From Sorex araneus (taxonomy: Eukaryota > Chordata > Mammalia > Eulipotyphla > Soricidae), in assembly GCF_027595985.1 (NCBI RefSeq), contig NC_073313.1:99683552-99747551 (forward strand): a stretch of 64,000 bases of DNA, given 5' to 3'. The position numbers and the translations under genes were made by a program. This document shows positions 34,233 to 43,702 of the stretch, piece by piece. Each line of letters begins with the position of its first letter. Position 1 is the first letter of the stretch. Under the pieces are notes generated by a model. That model searched no databases. It was given only the letters and a program-made list of their open reading frames with translations, and was not told the origin of the DNA.

Positions 34233-34734
34233 AATAGAATTCTCAAGATTTATTCCTGTACCAAATTTCAAATATACACTATAGTATTGTTTATTTTTGT
34301 CACCCTGATGTACACTATATCTCCAGGATTTATCTACTGGAAGTTGTTATTGATTACTGATCTCTGTATTAGTACATAGTGATCAGAGAATATAATGTGA
34401 TTTCAGTAATTTCATATTTGTTTAAGCCTCTTTATGGCTAAAGTATAATCAGATTAGGTAAAATGTTTTATTCACAAATTTATTGGTGAATTGCTGTGTT
34501 TATGTGTACAAGGAAGGTTTGTTAGTTCCAATTGCTTACACATTTCAGACTTTTATCTATTTTGTTAACTGTTTATAGAGCCATGTAAGTCTCTCAATTT
34601 TGTGAATTTGTATCTCCTGTCATTCTTTCATTTTAATATTTTAGCATGAAATATTGCATCCAATCAGAATCATACATTCATACAAATACACACAAAATAC
34701 AGCTAGTCTACACATTTATATGTTCATTTATTGG
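34233..34734. other. AT-rich sequence, no gene
   Basis: Possibly a decayed L1 ('gattactgatctctgtatta'). No frame is open. Confidence 0.4.
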
Positions 34735-34771
34735 CCTCCAAAGCAGTGTTTGGGGTTGTGCAGGCCCCTTT

Positions 34772-35233
34772 TTTTAAATTTTTATTAAATCACCATGTGG
34801 AAAGTTACAAAGTTCTAAGGTTTATGTCTCAGTTATACAATATTCAAACACCCATCCCTTCACCAGTGCCCATATTCCACCACCAAAAACCCCAGTTTAC
34901 CCCCCCCACCCCCCTCCCCCTACTGTATAACTAATGAATTTCACTTCATTTTCTCTTTACCTTGATTACGTTCAACACAAAACTCACTATTGTTGTTGGA
35001 GTTTCCACCCAAGAAAGACAGCCCTACTACCAAGGAAGCATTTGATAATTAGTTTTCCATTGCTGGGAATGAAGAGATATGTAGCCCCACTGCTCCAAGT
35101 ACATAACCCCTTTTTTTTCCTTTTCCTTCCCCCCCCCTCATCCCCCTTCCCGCACCTCATAGTATGGTGTATGCCACGCCGTGTTTCTCCCTGAAAATGG
35201 GAAACAACCTGGAAAGAGGGATATTTCCTCTTC
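34772..35233 (-). mobile_element. L1-like 3' end of a second subfamily, antisense, with TSD
   Basis: Begins in T-rich sequence with 'attaaatcaccatgtggaaa' and contains C-rich blocks. Flanked by 'caggcccctttt' (34760-34771 and 35234-35245). It interrupts an antisense SINE (about 34735-34771 and 35246-35413). Related to 11683-12124. Confidence 0.8.
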
Positions 35234-35413
35234 AGGCCCCTTTTAACAATTCTTAACCAACTTGGCCACGGAGTTGTTGACACTTGAGTCCTGTGTTGAT
35301 GCTTGTAGGCCATACCTGAGAGTGTTTTAAGGGACCATGTCGTACTAGGGATCAAGCCAGGGAAGGTTGCATTTATGGTATGCACCTTATCCCTGTACTG
35401 TCTCTTGGCCATA

Positions 35414-36067
35414 ATTATTTATATAAGAAAGTAAAAAGCCTTCTTTAGTAAACAATACTAACTAAACAATATATTTAGCTCTAAGAAAAACTCACTGATG
35501 TACTCTGTCAGTAATTACTCCCTTCCGAAGTGGGTTCACTGGCATTGGAACTGGAATTATGTGCATGGAAAACCATCATTACCAGTACTATAAATCACAG
35601 TAACTCAATCAATAAAAAATAAAATTTAGATAATTACATCATCCCTTGTCACTGAATGTAATCACCCTCTTGAATTTTATGGTAATAACTTTCTTGATCT
35701 TCCTATTTCAGAATCCAAGAAGCAAGGTTTTACCTGCATTGAGGGAAGAGGGTAGGTATATCGCTCAATGGACTACAGCATATGATTTTCATGCAGGAAA
35801 CTTCATTTGATACTGGACATCTTGTGGCCCCTCTGTGCACTGCTGAAAGTAGTCCCTAAAACCACTGGGTGGCTTCACCCTCATTTCTTGTTTTTTTCTC
35901 ACCTTCATTTCTAACTATCATATAGTCATAAATCTATTTTAGATTATTCTCTAGAAAGTAGACCTATAATTTACCAGAATCTGGAGACTATATATATGTA
36001 TGTATGTATACACATACAAATATACTAGATTTATTATAAGGAATTGGCTCATGTGATTGTGATTATG
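35414..36067. other. 5' flank of the provirus: AT-rich, one weak SINE
   Basis: About 35738-35890 is a decayed sense SINE. (TATG)n-like sequence lies at 35990-36015. The left target-site copy ATTATG ends at 36073. Confidence 0.5.
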
Positions 36068-36073
36068 ATTATG

Positions 36074-36410
36074 TGTGGAAGTCGATGTGGAGGTCTCGTT
36101 CTGTTCAGCAGGGCGAACCCTTCGTAGGGCACAGCCGAAAGAACAGACGCAGAGCCCGGAGGAGAGAGAAAAGGCATTTATTCTATGGCAGTTACAGTAT
36201 TTATACCTCCCTGTTGGGAGGAGATGGTGCCAGGACCCCCAACAGAAATGCAGGGTGTGGCACGGGATTTAGCTAGTAATAAACAAATGTTGATAGGATA
36301 AGATCAGTAAGATTAGGAGTGGCAACCTTTGCTAGGTGTGGCATGGGGTTAGCTAGTGATTAAACAAATAGTGACAGGATAAGATCAGTAAGGTAAAATG
36401 GCTCCCTACA
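36074..36410 (-). repeat. Provirus 3' LTR
   Basis: 337 bp, TG...CA ends on the - strand (TGTAGGGAGCC ... TTCCACA), identical by eye to the 5' LTR. U3 holds two copies of a segment of about 63 bp, 81 bp apart (36254-36316 and 36335-36398), an enhancer-like arrangement. Confidence 0.95.
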
Positions 36411-36422
36411 TCTCCCCCTGTT
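36411..36422 (-). other. Polypurine tract of the provirus
   Basis: On the - strand AACAGGGGGAGA directly precedes the 3' LTR, where plus-strand DNA synthesis is primed in retroviruses. Confidence 0.85.
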
Positions 36423-38269
36423 TTGTTTTAAATTAAATGTGGTCAGGGGAGGCATTGTCCGGTATCCCTTGTGACATAAAGACTCCATTTTTGCAGGGAG
36501 AGGAAGGAAAGGATGATCGGGTCTATGCAGGGGGCTCCTCATAGGCCCCATCAATCCTTGGTTTTGGAGTAACCTCTAAGCTATACCGGAATACCTCGCA
36601 GGGAGCCGGGCCAGGGTATCAGCCCTCCCTTGCAGTGCTTTGCCTGGCAACCTGATCCACAAGAATAAATCCTTGGGAGCCCGGCATCCTCAAGGTAAAG
36701 AACTGGGGGAAGATGAGGTCCTACAAATCAAGCCAAAGATCCTTAAACACTCGAAAATCTCATTTGTTACTCTAAGATATTAACCCAGCCCTGGACCCAA
36801 AGTAGCACTTGCTGTAGAGTGTCCAATTGTTGCTCAACATCATGGTTGACAGTAGCCTGCATTGTCCCAAGGTGGTAAGAGCCATTTTGTCATGTTTAGA
36901 CGAAGTTGTGTGTCTGGACCGAGGCTTGAAGAACTATTCCTGCAACAGCATCAGTGGTGGTTACAGCAATGAGTCCAGGATAGCTGTGATCAGAGGCCCA
37001 AGGAATCATCAGGAGCGCCGGAGCAGTTGTGTCAGATCTTCAGTCAGGAGCCCTTTATCGGGGGAGCGTTGCCATTCTCTGGTCAGGTTCACTGGTAACC
37101 ATATGCGATCCGGCCCTTAATAAAATTATACTGTGGGGAGAATCTTGGATTGAGAGGGAAGAATTGAGACAGGTAGATAATGCACAATCACCAGAAAAGA
37201 AAAATCTTTTTGTGAGTGATCAGAGGTAGTATGAATTTGGGACTTGGTATGAATCCAAGTCTGAAAGTGAAGAGGGAGACAGGGAGGCACTCCAATGCAG
37301 ACAGGATCAAGTGAGTATCCTAGAGAAAAAATTAAAAGGTGTTTCTTCTTTATTCGGCAGCTGAGGCATCTGTGAATCCCATGGAGGGGGTAAAAGAAAG
37401 GAATTGTTAGCCCAGATACTGGGTCCTGGCATGGTCCAATCTACAACCTGTAAAAGTGGAGGGTGAGGAATGTAAGTCCAATAGATATGTTCAGCTTACT
37501 AGAATTCAAGAGGATTTCAACTGTTAATAACTATTAATGTTCTCCCAATATGAAATCTGGATTGAAAATTTCAATTTCTTTGTAGGCGCCACATTCTGAT
37601 TAGAAATCTTTGTTTAGACCTGAATCTAGCAAGCTCCAAAGATACTTAGATCTTTTAAATTGCTGGGCTCCATATCACTCTGACCTCCCTTGATTTTGTT
37701 TGCCCAGATCTAAGAATTACTGACTTTAAACTAGCTCTAATACTCGAGTGTTCCACAGACAGAGACAGACAGTCAGACAATAAACATCACACATGTGCAC
37801 AAATATATACTTGATCGATCAATCTGACCCTTCAAGAATGGCAGGAAAAAACTGATAGACTGAGAAAGGAAAGAGCAGTCCCCAGGGCAAAGTGAGCCCT
37901 GTCGGCCGATTGGGAACATTGCTCCCCGTTTCTCTGCCTGAGCAGCCAGTTTCCTGCTTGTTGAAAAAACTGGTCAAGAAATCACTTTTGTTGATATAAG
38001 CTGGCAAAACCTTCTCAAAAGTTGTTGAAAACTAAGCAGAATTAAGAAAGATAATGAGACAATTGCACACACACTAGGAGCACACGCACAAATCTTACTC
38101 CTGCACACGCTCGGACCGGTCCTTCTTTCACGCGGGTGCGCACCCCACTCACCACATTCACACTGAGACTCCCGATCCTGCCCTACGGGCATCATCTTCG
38201 GTCTTGAAGTAACGCTGGTTCCTGCTCCAGCCAGGCCAAGTCTGAATAACTGTTCTGTGAGTGAGACCA
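36423..38269 (-). pseudogene. Degenerate env region of the provirus
   Basis: About 1.85 kb between the pol stop and the PPT has no - strand frame longer than 98 codons. A transmembrane-subunit remnant is recognisable by translation: 'VAGIVLQASVQT' (36914-36949) resembles the fusion-peptide/first-heptad region of betaretroviral TM, and 'LDTLQQVLLWVQGW' follows around 36790-36830. Stops separate and follow these parts. No surface-subunit sequence can be identified, and the space from the heptad region to the PPT is too short for a complete TM. With identical LTRs, this damage must have been present in the source copy. Confidence 0.75.
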
Positions 38270-41200
38270 CTAGTTGGTCACTCCCGACGCGGCTGACTGA
38301 GCAGAAGCAAGTTCCTGGGCAGTGGCAGAAGGGACACTGTCCTCAGAGGATTCATTTATTCTCTGGGTGGAAATTGGTTCAGCCAGAGCAGGTGTGTCGA
38401 CCTGCCTTATCAGTCGTTCGGGGAGCCAGCGGGCTACACTATCAGCAGCATCAAATATGCAGGCTGATCCTCGGCCCCATATAAGGACTGGATCAGGGCC
38501 CTTCCATAGACCACTCAGAGGGTCTTTCCACCTTACTTTTGCATAAGTGTGGCTGGTGGAAGTATGCCAAAAACGGTCCGCTGCGCTGCGACCTTCTTTG
38601 TCCAGTATAAGAAAGTTCATGACAAACAAAGCGTGAGATAGTAACGTCTTAGGGGAAAGCGAGGCTGGGTACAGTTCCTTTTCTGTCTGGAGCTTTTGAA
38701 TATATGTTTTAAGAGTGAGATGGGCTCGCTCCACTATCCCCTGCCCTTGAGGATTATAGGGGATCCCTGTATGATGGGAAATCTGCAGCTTCTTACAAAA
38801 ATGCTCAAACTTTTTTCCAGTGTATCCTGGACCATTGTCTGTTTTTATTAGCTGTGGTTTGCCCAGTACAGAAAAGCAGTGCAAGACATGAGCAATGACA
38901 TTTTTTGAGGCCTCTCCAGTCTGGGCTGAGGCGCAAATAAACCCACTAAAGGTATCAATAGTCACATGCACATATTTAAGCTGCCCAAAGGAATGAATAT
39001 GAGTGACATCCATTTGCCAGATGGCATTAGGGACTAGTCCTCGGGGATTGACCCCTAAGTGAGGCACGGGTAGAAGGGATACACAGGAAGGGCACTGGCG
39101 CACAATCTGCCGTGCCTGCTCACGCGTGATTTTAAACATAAGGCGGAGAGTTTGAGCATTCAGATGGTGAAGGGCATGTGCAGTTGTGGCCTCCTGCAGC
39201 GGATCTGCTTGTAGAGTTAGCGCTGTGAAAGATCGGGTGGCCAAATCTGCCAAGTGATTACCTGCCGCCAGTGGCCCAGGGAGGTTAGTGTGGGCACGAA
39301 GATGACCTATGAAAAATGGAGCTCGCCGGGAGCGAATATACTGTTGGATTTGCAAAAACAATGACGTTGCGGGGGAGGAGGGTTTAATGTAACTAATAGT
39401 CTCCAGTAATGGTATAGAGAAGGCCACATAGGCACTATCCGTGTATAAATTAAAAGGAAGAAGGGAAAAATTTTTAAAAACCATTAGAACAGCTGTGAGT
39501 TCAACCAGCTGAGCAGAGGACTCCTTTGTGGAAAAAGAAACAGTCTCACCCTCACAGGCATAGGCGGCCTGGCCATTAGAGGATCCATCAGTGAAAATCA
39601 CTTTAGCCCCAGGGATAGGGCTGGTCTTAGTGACAACAGGAAAAACCCATTGATGTAAAGCCATAAATTGTATCAACTTATTGGGGGGATAATGATTATC
39701 TAAAATTCCTGAAAAGGAAGCGCAGGCGATGGGCCAATCATCAGTATTTTGAAGAAGCCAATCTATCTGTTCCTTATTGTAGGGTTGAATAACAGAAGCC
39801 GGTTCAAGACCAAAGTGTCTGCGAGAGAAACTCCTTCCTTCAATAATTAAGGATGCCACTAAGAGATAGTAGGGTACAAGAACTTTCTTTGGTGTGGCAG
39901 GAAGGTGAATCCAAGAAACAGGGTTTTCCTGCCAAATTAAGCCAGTGGGAGAATGAGGAGTAGCGAAGATAAGGAGGTGAAAAGGGCGCTGATAATCTAG
40001 AGAGCAAACAAAGTGACCTTCAATCGCTTTTTCTATGAGAACTAGGGATTCTCGGGCTGCTGGTGTCAGACTCCGAGGGGAAGAAGGGTCAGCATCACCA
40101 CGCAAAAGGTCATACAGGGGCATAAGGTCTCCTTTGGTAAGTTTCAGATAGGGACTGAGCCATGTAATATGCCCAAGCAGTTGTTGAAAATCATGTAGTG
40201 TCTTTAATGAAGTAAGCTTCAGCTGCGTTTTTTGCAAAAGTACACGGGACCCCTGAAGACGAAATCCAAGAAAGGTATAAGGGTCAGCGATCTGAATTTT
40301 TTCGGGGGCAATTTGAAAGCCAGACTGAGTAAACGCACGGATCACCTGATTGCAACAGAGCATAGTGGCCTGTGGGTCAGATCCAGCAAGCAGTATATCA
40401 TCCATATAATGGATCATATAGATGTCGGGCCATTGTGCCCTAATGGGAGCAAGAATTTGAGCCACAAATTTTTGACACAGTGTGGGGCTATTTGCCATTC
40501 CCTGGGGTAAGACCTTCCATTGAAAACGTTGCATGGGCTCTTTATAATTAATAGCTGGCAAACTAAAGGCAAAACGGGGGCGATCATCAGGATGCAAGGG
40601 AATTGAGAAGAAGCAGTCTTTTAAATCGAGTACTATCTTATACATTTCTGAAGGGATGGCTGCTGGGGACGGCAGTCCAGGTTGAAGCGCCCCGAAAATG
40701 ACCATGGTTTTATTTACTGCTCGTAGATCCTGTAGCAGTCGCCAACTGCCGTTTTTCTTTTTTATAACAAAAATGGGTGTGTTCCAGGGGGAAGATGTGG
40801 GTTCTATGTGTCCCGCCGCGAGTTGTTCCTGCACTAACAACCTGGCGGCCTGTAATTTTTCAGTGGGAAGCGGCCACTGGTCCACCCATACAGGCTCATT
40901 GGACTTCCACATGATCTTATCCGTATGGGGTGCAGGAGGAGCAGTGGCAGTTACTGAGAATAAACCTAAGCCTGCGCGGTCATTTTTCACTGGGTCGAGG
41001 GCTAGCGGCGCAGGCGTGCCCTGGAGGTATTTTCCTAGAACCTTTCCGGGAGAATAACCTGCTGAAAGGAGCATGTCTAGGCCCTTGGCATCAATTAGTA
41101 TAAGGTCCATCTGTGAAAGAATATCCCTGCCCCAGAGATTGAGTGGGAGCCCGGGCAGAACATAGGGGCGTACCATCCCGGATTTTCCCTCCTTGGTGCG

Positions 41201-41980
41201 CCAATCAAGCGTAAATGAGCTTAACATAGGGTTTTGGGATTGACCTATACCCTGAAGGTGAGTCAATGAGGGGGTGAGGGGCCACCTTTTTGGCCAGTCT
41301 TTTTCAGCAATGACTGTTACATCCGCACCAGTGTCAATCAGACCTAAAAATTCCTTCCCGTTGATCTCTAAAGTCATCAAGCCCTTGTGATTAAGAATGC
41401 GTTGGGCAAAAAATGCAAAAGTCTCTGACATTGGGGGTGGTTTTTGTACTGTTGTTATTGGAATGAGTATTAGCTGTGCTAGCCGCGCGCCAGCGTCCAA
41501 GACTGAAAATGGGGAGAGTGATTCAACTACTACTCCAATCTGCCCTTGAAAATCAGCATCTATAATCCCGGGGAGTACTTGCACGCCCTGAGGAAGCATA
41601 TTGCCTCGCCCAATAATTAGGCCAAAAGTTCCAGATGGCAAAGGGCCACAGGCGTTGACATACACTATCTGGGGACCCTGTTCTTTGACTAATATTGTGC
41701 GGGAGGTGGCACAGAGATCCAATCCGGCTGAGTATGGGATGGCTCTGCAGAGGGGTTGGGTGCCGATGGGTTGAACAGCCCATGATTTTGAGGTGCCCCG
41801 GTCATGGGAGAGGGAGCGAATTGGGGGCTGGACGCCGATGGGTTGAACGGCCCATGATTCTGAGGTGCCCCAGACACGGGAGAGGGAGTGGACTGGGGGC
41901 CCTGGGGCTGGCCCTGTGCCCAGTTTCCCGGCCTGGCCTTCTGGCGGCACTCTGACGCCCAGTGGAAACCCTGTTTGCAC
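38270..41980 (-). CDS. pro-pol: Provirus Pro-Pol: dUTPase, protease, RT, RNase H, integrase in one frame
   Basis: Open frame of 1,236 codons, entered by -1 frameshifting from gag at 41929-41923. Order by residue of the open frame: dUTPase about 78-178 ('SAGLDLCA', catalytic Asp141 in 'GIIDADFQG', where Phe144 replaces the usual Tyr); retroviral aspartic protease about 200-300 ('LIDTGAD', Asp216; 'NLWGRDIL'); G-patch-like linker about 303-341; reverse transcriptase about 360-640 (Asp452, 'YMDD' 525-528); RNase H about 793-915 (Asp798, Glu827, Asp848, Asp912); integrase about 930-1200 (zinc site His935, His939, Cys963, Cys966; catalytic Asp991, Asp1048, Glu1084, i.e. D,D-35-E). No stop or frameshift is present and all these catalytic residues are retained. 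Unlike MMTV/MPMV-type viruses, pro and pol need no second frameshift. Confidence 0.95.
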   Translation of the reverse strand: MQTGFPLGVRVPPEGQAGKLGTGPAPGPPVHSLSRVWGTSESWAVQPIGVQPPIRSLSHDRGTSKSWAVQPIGTQPLCRAIPYSAGLDLCATSRTILVKEQGPQIVYVNACGPLPSGTFGLIIGRGNMLPQGVQVLPGIIDADFQGQIGVVVESLSPFSVLDAGARLAQLILIPITTVQKPPPMSETFAFFAQRILNHKGLMTLEINGKEFLGLIDTGADVTVIAEKDWPKRWPLTPSLTHLQGIGQSQNPMLSSFTLDWRTKEGKSGMVRPYVLPGLPLNLWGRDILSQMDLILIDAKGLDMLLSAGYSPGKVLGKYLQGTPAPLALDPVKNDRAGLGLFSVTATAPPAPHTDKIMWKSNEPVWVDQWPLPTEKLQAARLLVQEQLAAGHIEPTSSPWNTPIFVIKKKNGSWRLLQDLRAVNKTMVIFGALQPGLPSPAAIPSEMYKIVLDLKDCFFSIPLHPDDRPRFAFSLPAINYKEPMQRFQWKVLPQGMANSPTLCQKFVAQILAPIRAQWPDIYMIHYMDDILLAGSDPQATMLCCNQVIRAFTQSGFQIAPEKIQIADPYTFLGFRLQGSRVLLQKTQLKLTSLKTLHDFQQLLGHITWLSPYLKLTKGDLMPLYDLLRGDADPSSPRSLTPAARESLVLIEKAIEGHFVCSLDYQRPFHLLIFATPHSPTGLIWQENPVSWIHLPATPKKVLVPYYLLVASLIIEGRSFSRRHFGLEPASVIQPYNKEQIDWLLQNTDDWPIACASFSGILDNHYPPNKLIQFMALHQWVFPVVTKTSPIPGAKVIFTDGSSNGQAAYACEGETVSFSTKESSAQLVELTAVLMVFKNFSLLPFNLYTDSAYVAFSIPLLETISYIKPSSPATSLFLQIQQYIRSRRAPFFIGHLRAHTNLPGPLAAGNHLADLATRSFTALTLQADPLQEATTAHALHHLNAQTLRLMFKITREQARQIVRQCPSCVSLLPVPHLGVNPRGLVPNAIWQMDVTHIHSFGQLKYVHVTIDTFSGFICASAQTGEASKNVIAHVLHCFSVLGKPQLIKTDNGPGYTGKKFEHFCKKLQISHHTGIPYNPQGQGIVERAHLTLKTYIQKLQTEKELYPASLSPKTLLSHALFVMNFLILDKEGRSAADRFWHTSTSHTYAKVRWKDPLSGLWKGPDPVLIWGRGSACIFDAADSVARWLPERLIRQVDTPALAEPISTQRINESSEDSVPSATAQELASAQSAASGVTN

Positions 41981-43614
41981 TTAGGGCAAGGACTTCTAGG
42001 TCTGGGCCGCGATTTTTTATTGGGACAGTTTCTTAAGAAATGTCCAGGCTGCCGACAGCCAAAGCACAGCTTGTTCTGACTGCTCGATGGTTGAATAGAG
42101 AACTGTTTGAAGGCAGCCCCTATAGCATGCCCTATTTTTTGGGTGGTGGGATCAACCTCGGAGCATAGCCGAATGTATTCTGAGAGGGTCTTCCCACGCT
42201 TATAGGGGCGGAGTGTGGCCTGGCAGATGGGATTAGCATTCTCATAGGCCAAATGGCGGATCAGCTCATTATCTGTCTCTTCGTTTCCCATGAGTTTTTC
42301 AGCCGCCTCCGTGAGGCGCCCTATGAAATCACTATAGGGCTCGTTAGCTCCCTGACGAACCTTGGCTAAGGATGTTACCACCGACCCTTTAGAGGGAAGT
42401 GCCTTCCAGGCCCGGAGGGCAGCCACATGTATTTGGGCAAGTAGCCCTGGGGGAAATTGAGCCTGCACCTCATTAGAATCAAAGGGTGCCTGACCCTGAA
42501 ATTTAGCAAAGATCCAGGATGAGGAAGAGCCTCCTGCCTCGACGTTGCGGCGCGCCATTTCTTGGCATCGTTCTAAATAATCTGCTTTCCACAAGAGATA
42601 GTCTCCCCTACTCAGGACAGCCTTAGCGACTGAGAACCAGTCGTTCGGCGTGAGCCATCCCTCACAAAAGGAGTCCAAAAGGCCAAGCGTAAAAGGAGCA
42701 GTGGGGCCGCAAGAAGAGACAGCAGCCTTTAAATCTTTCAGGTCTTCGAATTTCAATCTACGGTAGCTTTGGCGGATTGGTGCCTGCGGAGCTACGTCCT
42801 GAGGGGAATTTTCCTCTTGGGAATGTGCCCCTTCCTCAGGCTGATCGGCCTCCTCAACTTCTCTGTCTGAGGGATCATCATCAGGTGGAGCCGTGACAGA
42901 GGTGGGGTATTTGGGGGCCCGAGAATGGGACCTGGTAACTGGGAAGGCAGCCATAGGTTTTGAAGCTAGAGTGTGGCAGGGCGGAGGAGAGACCGAATTT
43001 GCACTAGATTCTTGGGAGAGGGTAGAAGGCTGCAGGGCACTCACTAGTTCCTGAACCACCTGCCTTATTAAGGCAGCGGTGTCCTGGGCAAGCTGGCGGG
43101 GTGCCTCACTGGCGTATGGGGGATTAAAAAAGGCAGTGTCATGGGACAGATAATGGAGTGGTGGAGCTGACGGCTGACACCTCTCCTCCTCATCTACCTG
43201 GGTAGCCTTGTCCTCCAGCTTACACCTCTCCTCCTCATCTACCTGGGTAGCCTTGTCCTCCAGGGGCAAGGATTTAAGTTCCGGAGGAGAGGGATCGGGG
43301 ATATCAGAAGTCACAGGATAAAGTCTCAGAGGTGCCTCTGCGTGGGAGGAGTCAGTCCCCTGCATGGGGGGTGCCTCATCCCCAAAGACTGAGGAAGCCT
43401 CTGAACTCTCATACTTTTTCCTCAAAAAAATCTCAATTTCGGAAACACGGTGCTGAATCTCTGAAAATGGCTGACTTTTTCTCGCCTTAAAAATCTCATT
43501 TAAGATCCAAATAAAATTAGCGAGACAAAGGATGCAAATAACACAAAGGATGCAAATAACTGGGGATTCCCAGGAGTAGGTAGGGATGGAGGAATCAGAG
43601 GGTAAGTAGGCCAT
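41689..43614 (-). CDS. gag: Provirus Gag polyprotein
   Basis: 641 codons from the ATG at 43614. The frame stays open upstream to an ATG at 43806, but that lies in the LTR beside the poly(A) signal, at or before the likely transcription start, so 43614 is preferred. Residues 17-38 are strongly hydrophobic ('SPVICILCVICILCLANFIW'), with no Met-Gly myristoylation site, suggesting ER targeting as in intracisternal A particles. 118-132 and 133-147 are a 15-residue tandem repeat. A PSAP late-domain-like motif is at 148-151. Capsid is about 276-511 with the major homology region 'QGANEPYSDFIGRL' (421-434). Two CCHC knuckles lie at 517-530 and 543-556. The Pro-rich tail carries a 24-residue duplication. 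Completely open. Confidence 0.93.
   Translation of the reverse strand: MAYLPSDSSIPTYSWESPVICILCVICILCLANFIWILNEIFKARKSQPFSEIQHRVSEIEIFLRKKYESSEASSVFGDEAPPMQGTDSSHAEAPLRLYPVTSDIPDPSPPELKSLPLEDKATQVDEEERCKLEDKATQVDEEERCQPSAPPLHYLSHDTAFFNPPYASEAPRQLAQDTAALIRQVVQELVSALQPSTLSQESSANSVSPPPCHTLASKPMAAFPVTRSHSRAPKYPTSVTAPPDDDPSDREVEEADQPEEGAHSQEENSPQDVAPQAPIRQSYRRLKFEDLKDLKAAVSSCGPTAPFTLGLLDSFCEGWLTPNDWFSVAKAVLSRGDYLLWKADYLERCQEMARRNVEAGGSSSSWIFAKFQGQAPFDSNEVQAQFPPGLLAQIHVAALRAWKALPSKGSVVTSLAKVRQGANEPYSDFIGRLTEAAEKLMGNEETDNELIRHLAYENANPICQATLRPYKRGKTLSEYIRLCSEVDPTTQKIGHAIGAAFKQFSIQPSSSQNKLCFGCRQPGHFLRNCPNKKSRPRPRSPCPKCKQGFHWASECRQKARPGNWAQGQPQGPQSTPSPVSGAPQNHGPFNPSASSPQFAPSPMTGAPQNHGLFNPSAPNPSAEPSHTQPDWISVPPPAQY
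41762..41905 (-). repeat. 72-bp tandem duplication in the gag/pro overlap
   Basis: Two units starting 'gccgatgggttgaac' at 41762 and 41834. A multiple of three, so it adds 24 residues to both Gag and Pro frames without breaking either. Confidence 0.9.
41923..41929 (-). promoter_or_regulatory. Gag-Pro -1 ribosomal frameshift site GGGAAAC
   Basis: Read on the - strand the heptamer is phased G GGA AAC in gag and GGG AAA C in pro, the X XXY YYZ arrangement required for -1 slippage. MPMV/SRV-type betaretroviruses use the same heptamer. Downstream, GCCCCAG (41908-41902) can pair with CTGGGGC (41873-41867), a candidate stimulatory stem, although the 14-nt spacing is long. Confidence 0.85.
43178..43263 (-). 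repeat. 45-bp tandem duplication in gag
   Basis: 'cacctctcctcctcatctac' occurs at 43178 and 43223. It adds one extra 15-residue acidic unit immediately before the PSAP motif. Confidence 0.9.
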
Positions 43615-43685
43615 TCCCGCACCACGGTGTGTGCCAAGAGAAAGGCGACCCTCAGAAATACTCACTTTTTCCGTGAATTCGACAG

Positions 43686-43700
43686 CCACGTTGGGCGCCA
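43686..43700 (-). other. Primer binding site, tRNA-Lys1,2 type
   Basis: On the - strand TGGCGCCCAACGTGG starts two bases after the 5' LTR. The first 15 bases match the tRNA-Lys1,2 PBS used by MPMV-like and many ERV-K elements; the last three differ. Confidence 0.88.
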
Positions 43701-43702
43701 GG

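Noticed and set aside
37974-38270. 98-codon - strand frame after pol as an accessory gene
   Set aside because: No recognisable domain and no splice evidence; it overlaps only the degenerate env region, so it was left inside that entry.
40232-41057. + strand frames inside the provirus
   Set aside because: Shadows of the - strand pro-pol frame with no domain signature.
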